Shown one piece after another: positions 44,202 to 53,251 of a stretch of 64,000 bases of DNA. The stretch spans positions 86,985 to 150,984 of the forward strand of contig CAZMGM010000002.1 of NCBI GenBank assembly GCA_964565865.1, read 5' to 3'. Both the position numbers and the translations under genes were made by a program. The notes below the pieces were generated by a model. That model did no database searches. It worked only from the letters and a program-made list of their open reading frames with translations, and was not told where the DNA came from. The stretch's first letter is position 1; each line of letters starts with the position of its first letter. Source of the DNA: CBDAPI01 sp964565865 (GTDB taxonomy: Bacteria > Acidobacteriota > UBA6911 > RPQK01 > CBDAPI01).

Positions 44202-44245
44202 CTCCCCGGCTCAGGCTTGCGAAACGGGCTATTCTGACCCGGGTG

Positions 44246-44749
44246 CTAGATCTTTTCTACATCTGCGGACTCAATTTCGCAGGCCACCGACTGCTGGATC
44301 AGATCCACGGAGAGAATAAAAGTGTATCGATTTTTCTTCTCCAGCAAGAGGCCTTCAACTCCGCGAAGTGGACCCCGCAGGATTCGCACCCGGTCTCCCT
44401 CTCGGATAAAGGGATGGGGGTCCAAAGGAATCTCGTTAAAAACAAGACTTTTGACCGCTTCGATCTGGGTAGGAGGAATGGGCTCCGGCACCCCGCTGAA
44501 ACCGATGATCCTAACAACGGAGGGGACTTTCAACACGTCCAGTCGGCGTGTTCCCATGTCCGTATGCACAAACAAGTAGCCTGGGAAAAGAGGGAACTGT
44601 ACGAGCTTGCGTCGGTCTTTCCAGCGTGAAAGTCGTTCCTGCAGGGGAAGAAAGCATTCGATCTGGCGAAGCCAGAGTTCCTCTGCCACCACCTTCTCGT
44701 GCCTGGACCGTGTATAGACCGCATACCAGGCCAGGTCCGACTCATCCAT
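44246..44749 (-). CDS. NusG-like antiterminator (UpxY/RfaH/LoaP group)
   Basis: 167 residues. NGN domain first (WYAVYTRSRHEKVVAEEL, FPLFPGYLFVHTDM, RIIGFSGVPEPIPPTQIEAV), then a KOW domain (REGDRVRILRGPLRGVEGLL). Length and sequence fit the specialised NusG paralogs that read polysaccharide operons, and it lies beside such a locus but on the opposite strand. It should bind RNA polymerase and suppress termination in target operons. The -10-like TAAAAT (44762-44757) ends 7 bases before the ATG, so it too may be leaderless. GAGGGA directly abuts the ATG and is too close to act. Confidence 0.8.
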   Translation of the reverse strand: MDESDLAWYAVYTRSRHEKVVAEELWLRQIECFLPLQERLSRWKDRRKLVQFPLFPGYLFVHTDMGTRRLDVLKVPSVVRIIGFSGVPEPIPPTQIEAVKSLVFNEIPLDPHPFIREGDRVRILRGPLRGVEGLLLEKKNRYTFILSVDLIQQSVACEIESADVEKI

Positions 44750-45069
44750 TCCCTCGATTTTAGCACAGCGAAAGGAGGCCGCTTCCAGCTGGTACCCCAG
44801 TCTGGCCTTCCCCGAGAGCCTCAGAATCCTGGGGCTGTCGGGACGCCTCGATCTGTTTAGATTCCCGTTCGATGTTGGAGGCGAGAGTTAAAGTGACCCT
44901 GGACGTCACGAAGCAAAGTTAATCATCTACAATCTGGAATCCGGAATCCTGGACTTGCTAGAATCTTGGCTTCCGTGGAAACAGGTCTGCGTTCTGGTCT
45001 GGGCACCCTTTTGTTGTTGAACGGTTGCAGAGCCGAGCCGAATTCTGAATCCTGGAAACTAAGGTGAGA
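44750..45069. other. Divergent intergenic region before the polysaccharide locus
   Basis: About 320 bases. The -10 of the nusG-like gene is at 44762-44757. An extended -10 (TGCTAGAAT, 44956-44964), the same nonamer as before secA, may serve the sat-cysC operon. No ops/JUMPstart element is recognisable by eye and I see no gene remnant. Confidence 0.4.
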
Positions 45070-46803
45070 ATGACCAACACTTTGATAGTGCCTTACGGTG
45101 GAAAACTCATTGATCTCCAACCTTCCACAGCGCTGGCTCTGGAGCGTCGAGAACGGGTGAAATCGTTGCCCTCTCTGCAGATCAGCGAACGAGCAGTGTG
45201 CGACCTCGAGCTGATCGCAAACGGGGCATTCTCTCCCCTGGATCGGTTCATGGGAGAGCAGGACTACCGCAGTGTTCTGAAAACCATGCGCATGCAAGAT
45301 GGAACACTTTTCCCGCTGCCGATTACATTGCCGGTCGATATGGTCCCGGGTATTGAGCTGGACGGTGAAGTTGCCCTTCGTGATTCCAGGAATGAGACAC
45401 TGGCGATTCTGAGAGTTGAAGAGATCTACTCCTGGAATCTGCAGGAATACGCCAAAGCAATCCTGGGGACGGACGACGTGCGCCACCCTCTTGTCGCGGA
45501 GATGCATCGCTGGGGAAAGGTCAACATCTCAGGCCTCCTGGAGGTCATTCAACCTGCAGTACGGTACGATTTCAAGAGTCTTCGCCTCTCTCCGCGAGCA
45601 GTGCGGGAGAAGCTGGCAGCCCTGGGTAGACGAAATGTGGTCGCGTTTCAAACCCGAAATCCACTCCACCGTGTTCATGAAGAGCTCACCAAACGGGCCA
45701 TTCATGAGCGGGACGCCGTACTCCTCTTACACCCGGTCGTTGGTCTGACCAAGCCCGGAGATGTAGACCATTACACACGGGTCAGAACCTACCGTGCGTT
45801 GGCTAGCAACTATTACCGGGAGGGTGAGATTCTACTTGCATTGCTGCCCCTGGCTATGCGTATGGCAGGACCAAAAGAAGCGCTCTGGCATGCCATCATT
45901 CGGCGAAATCACGGGGCAAACCATCTGATCATCGGGAGAGATCACGCCAGCCCGGGGAAGGATTCCGACGGCCGTCCCTACTATCCCCCCTACGCGGCTC
46001 AGGAACTGGTCGACGAGTTCAGCGAGGAAACGGGAGTCGCGGCGATTCCCTTCGCCGAGTTTGTTTATCTGCCCGACGAGAATCGCTATGAGGAAAGGTC
46101 AAGAATTTCACCGACTTCCCGCGCCCAGACTATTTCAGGAACCGAGGTACGAGAACGTTTTCTGGGCCGTGGAGAGACCTTGCCGGCGTGGTTCACTCGT
46201 CCTGAAGTCGCGGAAATTCTTCACCATAGCTATCCGGCCCGGCACCGAAGAGGCATATGCATCTGGTTCACTGGATTGAGTGGATCGGGAAAGTCGACCA
46301 CGGCACAGGTTTTGACCACGTTGTTGCTGGAGCACGGGCGGCAGGTTACTTTGCTTGACGGTGACGTGGTACGAACGCACCTTTCGAAACGCCTGGGGTT
46401 TTCCAAAGAGGATCGTGACACCAATATCCGCAGAATCGGTTTCGTCGCCGCCGAACTAGTCAGGCATGGGGGGACGGTCATTTGCGCCGCGGTCAGCCCC
46501 TATCGTGCCGCTCGCAATGATGTTCGCAGCATGGTCGGAGAGGGCTTCGTCGAGGTCTTCGTGGATACTCCTCTGGAAATCTGTGAAAAGCGAGATGTGA
46601 AGGGAATGTATTCCAAGGCTCGAAGAGGAGAGATCAAGGGCTTTACGGGGATCGATGACCCCTACGAGGAGCCGGAAGATCCTGAAATCCGGCTGGAAAC
46701 CGTAACCACTTCGCCTGAAGGAAACGCAAAGAGAATTGTTTCCTACCTGATGGGGCAGAAGTATTTACACCGGTCCGTAGAGGATCCGCCAGAAGTATCA
46801 TAG
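45070..46803 (+). CDS. Bifunctional ATP sulfurylase-APS kinase
   Basis: From ATG 45070 (AAGG upstream) the protein has 577 residues. The N-terminal two-thirds is ATP sulfurylase: FQTRNPLHRVHEEL, PVVGLTKPGDVDHYTRVRTY, RRNHGANHLIIGRDHASPG. The C-terminal third is APS kinase: WFTGLSGSGKSTTAQVL (P-loop), LDGDVVRTHLSKRLGFSKED, GMYSKARRGEIKGFTG. It makes APS and then PAPS. The APS reductase at 25 kb can use APS directly, so the kinase half suggests need for PAPS as sulfate donor. It is 2 bases upstream of gmd in the polysaccharide locus, which fits glycan sulfation (inference). Confidence 0.92.
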   Translation: MTNTLIVPYGGKLIDLQPSTALALERRERVKSLPSLQISERAVCDLELIANGAFSPLDRFMGEQDYRSVLKTMRMQDGTLFPLPITLPVDMVPGIELDGEVALRDSRNETLAILRVEEIYSWNLQEYAKAILGTDDVRHPLVAEMHRWGKVNISGLLEVIQPAVRYDFKSLRLSPRAVREKLAALGRRNVVAFQTRNPLHRVHEELTKRAIHERDAVLLLHPVVGLTKPGDVDHYTRVRTYRALASNYYREGEILLALLPLAMRMAGPKEALWHAIIRRNHGANHLIIGRDHASPGKDSDGRPYYPPYAAQELVDEFSEETGVAAIPFAEFVYLPDENRYEERSRISPTSRAQTISGTEVRERFLGRGETLPAWFTRPEVAEILHHSYPARHRRGICIWFTGLSGSGKSTTAQVLTTLLLEHGRQVTLLDGDVVRTHLSKRLGFSKEDRDTNIRRIGFVAAELVRHGGTVICAAVSPYRAARNDVRSMVGEGFVEVFVDTPLEICEKRDVKGMYSKARRGEIKGFTGIDDPYEEPEDPEIRLETVTTSPEGNAKRIVSYLMGQKYLHRSVEDPPEVS

Positions 46804-46805
46804 CC

Positions 46806-47777
46806 ATGGGGAAGACTGCACTTATCACGGGGATTACGGGCCAGGACGGCTCTTACCTGGCTGAGTTTCTCCTTGAGAAAGGATATCGGGTTGTTGGAAT
46901 GGTGCGGCGTTCCAGCACAGAGCACCTACAGAGAATCCAACACATCCTTCGCCGGGTTGATTTGCAGCAGGGCGACCTGCTTGACCAGCTGTCGCTCATC
47001 AGCCTGATCGAAAAGGTGGAGCCTGACGAAGTCTACAATCTCGCCGCCCAGTCCTTTGTCCCCACATCCTGGCAACAGCCGGTCTTGACCGCAGAGTTCA
47101 CGGGTCTGGGCGTCACACGCCTGCTGGAGGCCATTCGCCTGGTGAACTCAAAGATACGCTTCTACCAGGCCTCCAGCAGCGAGATGTTTGGAAAAGTTGT
47201 CGAAAGCCCCCAGAATGAGAAGACCCCCTTCTATCCCCGAAGCCCCTACGGTGTTGCGAAGGTTTACGGTCACTTCATCACCGTAAACTATCGGGAAAGT
47301 TACGGGCTATTCGCCTGTTCCGGAATTCTGTTTAATCATGAATCGCCCAGGAGAGGCCTCGAGTTTGTCACTCGAAAAGTGACACACGGTGCGGCCCGGA
47401 TCAAGATGGGACTGGCGGAGCGACTGGAGCTCGGGAATCTAGACTCTTCAAGAGATTGGGGTTTCGCAGGTGACTACGTAAAGGCCATGTGGAAAATGTT
47501 ACAGCAGGATGATCCCGATGACTTCGTTGTGGGCTCGGGCCGAACATATAGCGTCCGCGAACTCGTGGAAAAGGCGTTTACATACCTGGGGCTCGAGTGG
47601 CAAGAGCACGTGTCCCACCAGGAGTCCCTCTATCGGCCTGCAGAAGTTGATTATCTGGTCGCAGACCCATCGAAAGCCAGGAAGGAGCTTGGTTGGAACC
47701 CGAGTGTCGATTTCGACACTCTTGTTCACATGATGGTGGAAGCGGATTTGAAAGAACTCGCCAAAAACAGCGCCTGA
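46806..47777 (+). CDS. gmd: GDP-mannose 4,6-dehydratase family protein, copy 1
   Basis: 323 residues, SDR fold. ALITGITGQDGSYLAEFLLE binds NADP; YNLAAQSFVPTSWQQP, QASSSEMFGK and YPRSPYGVAKVYGH (Tyr/Lys pair), FNHESPRRG are the family marks. It turns GDP-mannose into GDP-4-keto-6-deoxymannose, the precursor of fucose, rhamnose, perosamine and relatives. It starts 2 bases after sat-cysC. A second, divergent copy lies at 50119-51090. Confidence 0.88.
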   Translation: MGKTALITGITGQDGSYLAEFLLEKGYRVVGMVRRSSTEHLQRIQHILRRVDLQQGDLLDQLSLISLIEKVEPDEVYNLAAQSFVPTSWQQPVLTAEFTGLGVTRLLEAIRLVNSKIRFYQASSSEMFGKVVESPQNEKTPFYPRSPYGVAKVYGHFITVNYRESYGLFACSGILFNHESPRRGLEFVTRKVTHGAARIKMGLAERLELGNLDSSRDWGFAGDYVKAMWKMLQQDDPDDFVVGSGRTYSVRELVEKAFTYLGLEWQEHVSHQESLYRPAEVDYLVADPSKARKELGWNPSVDFDTLVHMMVEADLKELAKNSA

Positions 47778-47786
47778 GGTCAAGTC

Positions 47787-49097
47787 ATGCCGACAAGCCC
47801 GCCGAGCAATGTCTCAAAAGAGGCTCTGATGCAGCAAATAGAAAGTCGGGCCGCCCAGGTGGCCATAGCAGGGCTGGGTTATGTGGGGTTGCCGCTTGCT
47901 GTCAGTTTTGCTGAAGCCGGCTTTCCAGTTGTTGGGATCGACATCGACTCCCGAAAGATCGAAGCATTGAGGGAGGGAGGTTCGCATGTATCGGATGTCC
48001 CGTCGGACAGCCTTCGTAAGCTTTCGGGTCGGATTGAGTTTCACTCTGATTACGGACCTATTGGTGACTGTGATGTGGCCATTATTTGTGTGCCGACACC
48101 TTTGGGGAAAACCCGCGACCCTAATCTCAGTTATCTGGTTCGTGCTGGAGAATCGGTGGGCCAGCACTTGCACTCCGGAATGCTGGTCGTGCTTGAGTCG
48201 ACGACCTATCCCGGAGCGACCGAAGAACTGATCCAGCCACTTCTCGAGTCATCCGGATTGTGCGCCGGAAGTGATTTTTTCCTGGCTTTTTCTCCTGAAA
48301 GAATTGATCCGGGCCGGTCCGATTATGTCCTGACCAATACCCCAAAGGTCGTTGGAGGGGTGACCTCCCACTGCCTGGAAGCCGTATCGCTTCTCTACGA
48401 TCAGGTCGTCGAGGAGGTAGTCAAAGTCTCCTCGACCCGGGCAGCAGAAATGGTCAAGCTACTGGAGAACACGTTTCGGGCGGTGAACATCGCTCTCGTC
48501 AATGAGATAGCCATCATGTGTGACAAACTCGAACTGGATGTGTGGGAGGTTGTGGAGGCCGCCGCCACCAAGCCGTATGGCTTCATGCGTTTTGCGCCCG
48601 GTCCGGGTGTTGGTGGACACTGTATCCCCCTGGATCCGCACTACTTGTCATGGAAGCTGAAGACTTTGAATTACAATGCACGGTTCATTCAACTGGCCGG
48701 TGAGGTCAACTCGCTCATGCCCGAGTATTGGGTGGAGAAAATCCAGGATGCCCTCAATGATCGGGGTGCCTCCGTGAGAGGCAGAAGGATCCTTATCCTC
48801 GGAGTTGCTTACAAGAAGGACGTCGATGACGTTCGAGAATCTCCGGCGCTGGACATGATGGAACTCCTTCGTCAGAAGGGCGCGCACCTAGCCTACTTCG
48901 ATCCCCACGTGCCCCGTCTTGATCTGGATGGCTTGGAACTGCAATGCGAATCCGACCTGACCTCGGCCCTGCAAGCGGCAGACTGTACCGTGGTCGTTAC
49001 GGACCACACGGGATTTGACTGGAAGGCAGTGAGACAGTACAGCGGACTCATCGTGGACACCCGCCACGTAGCCCAACTCGGTATTCAGAATGGCTAG
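47787..49097 (+). CDS. Nucleotide-sugar dehydrogenase (WbpA/WecC type)
   Basis: 436 residues: NAD-binding GLGYVGLPLAVSFAEAG, central helix, AFSPERIDPGRSDY, the catalytic Cys in GVGGHCIPLDPHYLSWK, and the C-terminal UDP-binding domain (LGVAYKKDVDDVRESPALD). It oxidises C6 of a UDP-sugar such as UDP-GlcNAc or UDP-glucose to the uronic acid. The overall pattern favours UDP-N-acetyl-hexosamine dehydrogenases. It overlaps the epimerase gene by 8 bases. Confidence 0.85.
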   Translation: MPTSPPSNVSKEALMQQIESRAAQVAIAGLGYVGLPLAVSFAEAGFPVVGIDIDSRKIEALREGGSHVSDVPSDSLRKLSGRIEFHSDYGPIGDCDVAIICVPTPLGKTRDPNLSYLVRAGESVGQHLHSGMLVVLESTTYPGATEELIQPLLESSGLCAGSDFFLAFSPERIDPGRSDYVLTNTPKVVGGVTSHCLEAVSLLYDQVVEEVVKVSSTRAAEMVKLLENTFRAVNIALVNEIAIMCDKLELDVWEVVEAAATKPYGFMRFAPGPGVGGHCIPLDPHYLSWKLKTLNYNARFIQLAGEVNSLMPEYWVEKIQDALNDRGASVRGRRILILGVAYKKDVDDVRESPALDMMELLRQKGAHLAYFDPHVPRLDLDGLELQCESDLTSALQAADCTVVVTDHTGFDWKAVRQYSGLIVDTRHVAQLGIQNG

Positions 49098-50064
49098 CAT
49101 CCTGGTCACGGGAGCAGCCGGGTTCATTGGATCCAGGGTCGTTGGGCTCCTCCTGGAGGACGGTCACACTGTGATCGGGGTGGACGATCTAAACGACGCC
49201 TATGATGTGCAGCTCAAGTACTGGAGACGGGACCAGCTGAAAAGCTGTGCAGACTTCTCTTTTTACGAGGCGGACATCTGTGATCTAGAATCCCTTGTCG
49301 ACATTCTGGATCGGACGGGCGAAATCGAGGCGGTCATCAACCTGGCTGCCAGAGCCGGTGTCCGGCAGTCGATCGCTGACCCCGGGGTGTACTTCTCGAC
49401 CAACTGTATAGGAACGCTGAACCTGCTGGAACTGTGTGTAAAGCGGGGCATCGAGAAGGTGGTGCAAGCTTCCTCTTCGAGTGTTTACGGTGACAGTTCC
49501 GACCAGCCTTTTTCCGAGGAGAAGTCCAGTGAAAAGGTATTGTCTCCGTACGCTGCCTCTAAGAAAGCTGCGGAAGTGCTGTGTCACAGCTATCACCATT
49601 TGTACGACCTCGACATCACGGTGCTGCGTTACTTCACCGTTTATGGACCGGCCGGCCGGCCAGACATGAGCCCGCTGCGCTTTGTCAGGTGGGTCAGTGA
49701 GGGTGAGCCGGTGAGAATCTTCGGAGATGGTCGGCAGTCAAGGGATTTCACCTATATTGACGACATTGCCCGGGGGACGCTGGCCGCTCTAAAAAAGGTT
49801 GGATGGAAGATCATCAACTTGGGTTCAGATCATCCAATCGACCTTCTCAGCATGATTGCACTGGTGGAAAACGAGGTCGGGAAGAAGGCAATTATAGAGC
49901 ACGAGCCCAGGCATTCTTCCGACGTCTTGAAGACGTGGGCTGACATCTCTAGGGCTCGAGAGATACTGGGCTGGCGACCCGAGACGGAGTTTGATCAGGG
50001 GATTTGTAATCTGGTCGAGTGGTATCGCTTTAATCGTGAGTGGGCTCGGTTGATTGAGCTCTGA
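49090..50064 (+). CDS. NAD-dependent nucleotide-sugar epimerase
   Basis: 324 residues, SDR: LVTGAAGFIGSRVVGLL, NLAARAGVRQSI, ASSSSVYGDS, YAASKKAAEVL (Tyr/Lys), FTVYGPAGRPDMSPLRF, RDFTYIDDIARG. The ARAGVR and GPxGRPDM features are typical of UDP-glucuronate 4-epimerases, which matches the upstream dehydrogenase that would provide a UDP-uronate. Overlaps that gene by 8 bases. Confidence 0.85.
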   Translation: MASILVTGAAGFIGSRVVGLLLEDGHTVIGVDDLNDAYDVQLKYWRRDQLKSCADFSFYEADICDLESLVDILDRTGEIEAVINLAARAGVRQSIADPGVYFSTNCIGTLNLLELCVKRGIEKVVQASSSSVYGDSSDQPFSEEKSSEKVLSPYAASKKAAEVLCHSYHHLYDLDITVLRYFTVYGPAGRPDMSPLRFVRWVSEGEPVRIFGDGRQSRDFTYIDDIARGTLAALKKVGWKIINLGSDHPIDLLSMIALVENEVGKKAIIEHEPRHSSDVLKTWADISRAREILGWRPETEFDQGICNLVEWYRFNREWARLIEL

Positions 50065-50118
50065 AACTTTGCCAGGGATTGAAGTCCACTTTCCCCCAAG
50101 GTTTATAGATGTGACGGT

Positions 50119-51090
50119 ATGGCGAAGACAAAAACGGCCCTGATCACGGGAATCCATGGCCAGGACGGCTATTATCTTTCACAGCTGCTAGTCGAGAAGG
50201 ACTACCATGTTGTTGGTCTGGGCCGCCGTCTTAGTGGACCGAAGTGGCCACATGCCTCCCGAATTGACTACCAGGTTGCCGACTTGATTGACCTGGCACA
50301 CCTGATCCGGCTCCTTCAAGAACTTAGACCGGTGGAGATCTATAACCTTGCGGCTCAGTCGCAGGTCCCACTTTCTTGGAAGCAGCCGATAGGAACATTC
50401 GGTGCAAACGGGCTGTCGGTGATTAATTTGCTGGAAGCGATTCGAGGAACCGATTCCTCCATTCGATTCTTTCAAGCATCGAGTGGCCAAATGTTTGGAC
50501 GACATCGGAGCCAGGTATGCGATGAGAAGACCCCTTTTCGTCCGAACAATCCTTATGCCGCCAGCAAGCTCTTTGCTCATATGATGACCGTAGACTATCG
50601 GGAAGGACAGGGACTATTTGCCAGCTGTGGAATTCTCTTCAATCACGAATCCCCGTTGCGTCCTCCATCTTTCGTGTCCAGGAAAATCGCCTCGGCAGCG
50701 GCGAGAATCAAGCTTGGAAAACAGGACAAACTGAAGCTGAAAAACCTGTGCTCAGTGCGAGACTGGGGATATGCGGAAGACTATGTGGAAGGCATGTGGC
50801 TCAGCCTGCAGGTGGACAAGCCTTCCGACTTCATTTTTTGTACCGGAGAAGCCCACAGCGTCCGGGACTTTGCCCGGCTTGCTTTCGCGGTGGTAGACCT
50901 CAATTGGACAGACTACGTAACTGAAGAGAAACAGTTTCGTCAGATTGACCAAGAAGACATACTGGTGGGCACTCCGAACAAGGCTCAGAAGGTTCTGGGT
51001 TGGCGGCGCAGGACAGAATTTCCAACCCTCGTTGAGAAAATGGTTCGATCGGAACTGAAGGCGCAGTTGGCATCGTCGAAACTCGGATGA
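50119..51090 (+). CDS. GDP-mannose 4,6-dehydratase family protein, copy 2
   Basis: 323 residues, same length as copy 1 and clearly homologous (ITGIHGQDGYYLSQLLVEKD, YNLAAQSQVPLSWKQP, QASSGQMFGRH, NNPYAASKLFAH, FNHESPLRPPSF). Differences sit in the cofactor and substrate loops: GLGRRLSGPKWPH replaces the MVRRSSTEHLQR region, and SSGQMFG replaces SSSEMFG, so the catalytic Glu after the Ser/Thr is Gln here. That change could alter or abolish dehydratase activity, or indicate another GDP-sugar. Its end nearly touches the truncated glycosyltransferase. Confidence 0.8.
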   Translation: MAKTKTALITGIHGQDGYYLSQLLVEKDYHVVGLGRRLSGPKWPHASRIDYQVADLIDLAHLIRLLQELRPVEIYNLAAQSQVPLSWKQPIGTFGANGLSVINLLEAIRGTDSSIRFFQASSGQMFGRHRSQVCDEKTPFRPNNPYAASKLFAHMMTVDYREGQGLFASCGILFNHESPLRPPSFVSRKIASAAARIKLGKQDKLKLKNLCSVRDWGYAEDYVEGMWLSLQVDKPSDFIFCTGEAHSVRDFARLAFAVVDLNWTDYVTEEKQFRQIDQEDILVGTPNKAQKVLGWRRRTEFPTLVEKMVRSELKAQLASSKLG

Positions 51091-51091
51091 G

Positions 51092-51505
51092 ATGCACATT
51101 CTGTTAATGCCATCATGGTATTCAACACTGAAGAATCCCGTGGGAGGGTATTTTTTCAAGGACCAGGCGGTGACTTTGTCGAGGGCGGGCCGCAAGGTTG
51201 AAGTGCTTTTTGCACCTCAGCTCACACCACTCTGGAAACTTCACGAGGTTCGGAAGCTTTCGGATTTTTTCACCAAGAGACCCTTTGAGGTTCGGCATCT
51301 TTGGTGCAGAGGAGAGATGTGGCCTGGAGGGCTTTCACGGCTGGCCAGACTCTTTTGGGCTGCACGAAGATCCCTCTTGTTCAAGACGTTGGCCCCGTTT
51401 GATTTAGGCTGTAAACCCTATTGGTCAAGCGATGCTTCCTCGACTGCAAAGTCCCCAATTGCCGTTACTGTCTGCTTGATCATTTCATTGCTGAGTTCTG
51501 GGTAG
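51092..51505 (+). pseudogene. Truncated family 4 glycosyltransferase (N-terminal part only)
   Basis: The first about 105 residues (MHILLMPSWYSTLKNPVGGY, FFKDQAVTLSRAGRKVEVLF, ...FKTLAPFDL) are the start of a GT4 enzyme. After FDL at about 51405 the sequence becomes unrelated (GCKPYWSSD...) because it runs into the 3' end of the opposite-strand aminotransferase (stop at 51418). The UDP/GDP-sugar-binding domain is gone, so the enzyme cannot work. The breakpoint looks like a deletion or inversion joint. Confidence 0.65.
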
Positions 51506-52596
51506 ATGGGTAACGCCAGAGTCTCGCGTGCCGCTAATTCACTTTGTGGTAAGTCACCAGGTTGATAGCCTAGATTTGCAAAGCACTCCTGCAGCTGGAG
51601 CGGAAGAGGATAATAGACTGCGGAACCGATGCCGCGTGACTGCAGCAAGTCCTGCAGCCCGGCCCGCCGTTGAGGGACTCGAATCACGTATTGATTATAA
51701 ACATGTCGCTGCCGTGGCTTTTCGAAAGGCAGGGTAATCGTGAGGCCAGACGGCTTGGTTGAACGTGAGGGATCCTTCCCAACATTGAATAGGTGTGAGC
51801 GTTCGAAAAGTGCCCGGTAACGTTCCGCATTCCGGCGCCTGCACTCGGTCCAATGGGGAAGATGCTTGAGCTTTACCCGCAAGACCGCCGCCTGAAGAGC
51901 ATCCAATCGGAAGTTTCCTCCCACAACCCGATTGAAATACTTGGGCCCAAAACCCTGGTTTCGATAGATTTTGAGTCGGGCGGCAAGCTTCTCGTCATTT
52001 GTGACCACCATTCCTCCGTCCCCGAACCCTCCCAGGTTCTTGGATGGAAAGAAACTCAGGCAGCCCAGGTGCCCGATGGACCCGGCGCGCCTCCCATCAG
52101 TGTCTGCCCCAATGGCCTGCGCTGCGTCCTCGATCACCATAAGGTCGTGTCGGTTGGCGATTGACAGAATCGGCTCCATATCTGCCATCAACCCAAACAG
52201 GTGGACCGGGATGATAGCTCTGGTCCGACGGTTGACCGCGTCCTCAAGCTGATTCGGGTCTAGGTTGAAACTAACAGGATCAATATCCACGAAAACGGGT
52301 CGGGCTCCAACGCGGGCCAGGCATCCTGCAGTGGCAAAGAAAGAATAGGCTGACGTAATGACTTCCTCTCCAGGTCCGATCTCGAGGCTCATTAGTGAAG
52401 AAAGCAGGGCGTCGGTACCAGATGAAACTCCTATTGCAAATCGGCAACCGCAGTATTCGGCCACCTCTGACTCCAAGCTCTCGACTTCTGGTCCAAGAAT
52501 GAAATGCTGACTCTCGATAACCCTGTGAACTGCGTCATCGATCTCGGGCTTTATGCTGGCGTACTGCGCCTTGAGATCAAGAAACGGAATATTCAT
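51418..52596 (-). CDS. DegT/DnrJ/EryC1/StrS sugar aminotransferase
   Basis: 392 residues: IPFLDLKAQYASIKPEID, GVSSGTDALLSSLM, VIEDAAQAIGA and the PLP lysine in FFPSKNLGGFGDGGMV. It transfers an amino group to a keto-sugar nucleotide. No Shine-Dalgarno precedes ATG 52596 (TAATCT four bases upstream). It faces the truncated GT4 and is separated from a second DegT protein by a dead insertion sequence. The gmd/dehydrogenase products are plausible precursors of its substrate. Confidence 0.88.
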   Translation of the reverse strand: MNIPFLDLKAQYASIKPEIDDAVHRVIESQHFILGPEVESLESEVAEYCGCRFAIGVSSGTDALLSSLMSLEIGPGEEVITSAYSFFATAGCLARVGARPVFVDIDPVSFNLDPNQLEDAVNRRTRAIIPVHLFGLMADMEPILSIANRHDLMVIEDAAQAIGADTDGRRAGSIGHLGCLSFFPSKNLGGFGDGGMVVTNDEKLAARLKIYRNQGFGPKYFNRVVGGNFRLDALQAAVLRVKLKHLPHWTECRRRNAERYRALFERSHLFNVGKDPSRSTKPSGLTITLPFEKPRQRHVYNQYVIRVPQRRAGLQDLLQSRGIGSAVYYPLPLQLQECFANLGYQPGDLPQSELAARETLALPIYPELSNEMIKQTVTAIGDFAVEEASLDQ

Positions 52597-52706
52597 TTTC
52601 AGATTACCCCGAAACCTGCAATACGGTGGCTCGGACTAAGGTCAGCTTGAATTCCCACTGGTATTCCATTCTCACGTAGCGACCTTTCGGTATATATTTC
52701 CAGCAC

Positions 52707-52732
52707 AAATGGGACAAATTGACCCGAGGTTT
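52707..52732 (+). repeat. Left terminal inverted repeat of the IS remnant
   Basis: AAATGGGACAAATTGACCCG followed by AGGTTT. It pairs with the right end as an imperfect inverted repeat. Confidence 0.65.
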
Positions 52733-53169
52733 AAGAGACACTCGGGACCACTGCTGGTCTGGATAGATTAGCATTGATCACTCGCTGACGGGCGAGTGTT
52801 ACTCCCTTCAATCTCCTTCTTCTGGTTTGGATCGAATCTCTTCTTCCAAAGTAAACGTCATTGGGTGTCGCGTTGCCGAGAGCTTCCCGATAGTACTGGC
52901 GGTTGTAGTATTCGATGAACGTCCCGATCCCCTGCTCGAGTTCCTCCGGGTTTTTCCACACCAGCAGATTGATTTGCTCTTTACAGGAGCGATGTTAGCC
53001 TTCGATCTTGTCGTTCGTCTGCGGGTGATAGGGTGAGGCCAGAATGGGGCCTAACCCCTTGGCTTCCAGGTAGTGGCCGAAGTCCCTTCAGGAAGATCCG
53101 GGTCTTCTCATCGGCGGCACACTTCCGGCGGATCTTTTTTCGAAGCTGTTTAACAACGTCTGTGGCCAT
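52731..53169 (-). pseudogene. IS3-like transposase, internally deleted
   Basis: ATG 53169 begins MATDVVKQLRKKIRRKCAAD then EEKTRIFLKGL, a transposase N terminus. The frame then jumps straight to HYLEAKGLGPILASPYHPQT, NDKIEG, which is the end of the DDE integrase core with its final Glu. A TAA follows at about 52995. The C terminus continues in frame as HRSCKEQINLLVWKNPEELE, TFIEYYNRQYYREALGN, TPNDVYFGRR. The middle of the catalytic domain, with two of the three acidic residues, is missing, so it cannot transpose. Confidence 0.8.
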
Positions 53170-53251
53170 GGTGGTTTCCCCTCTTGTGTTACGCCACGGC
53201 CAGGATTGGTATCCCACCAGGGAGTGCCAAGTTCCCTCAAACTATCTCTAA

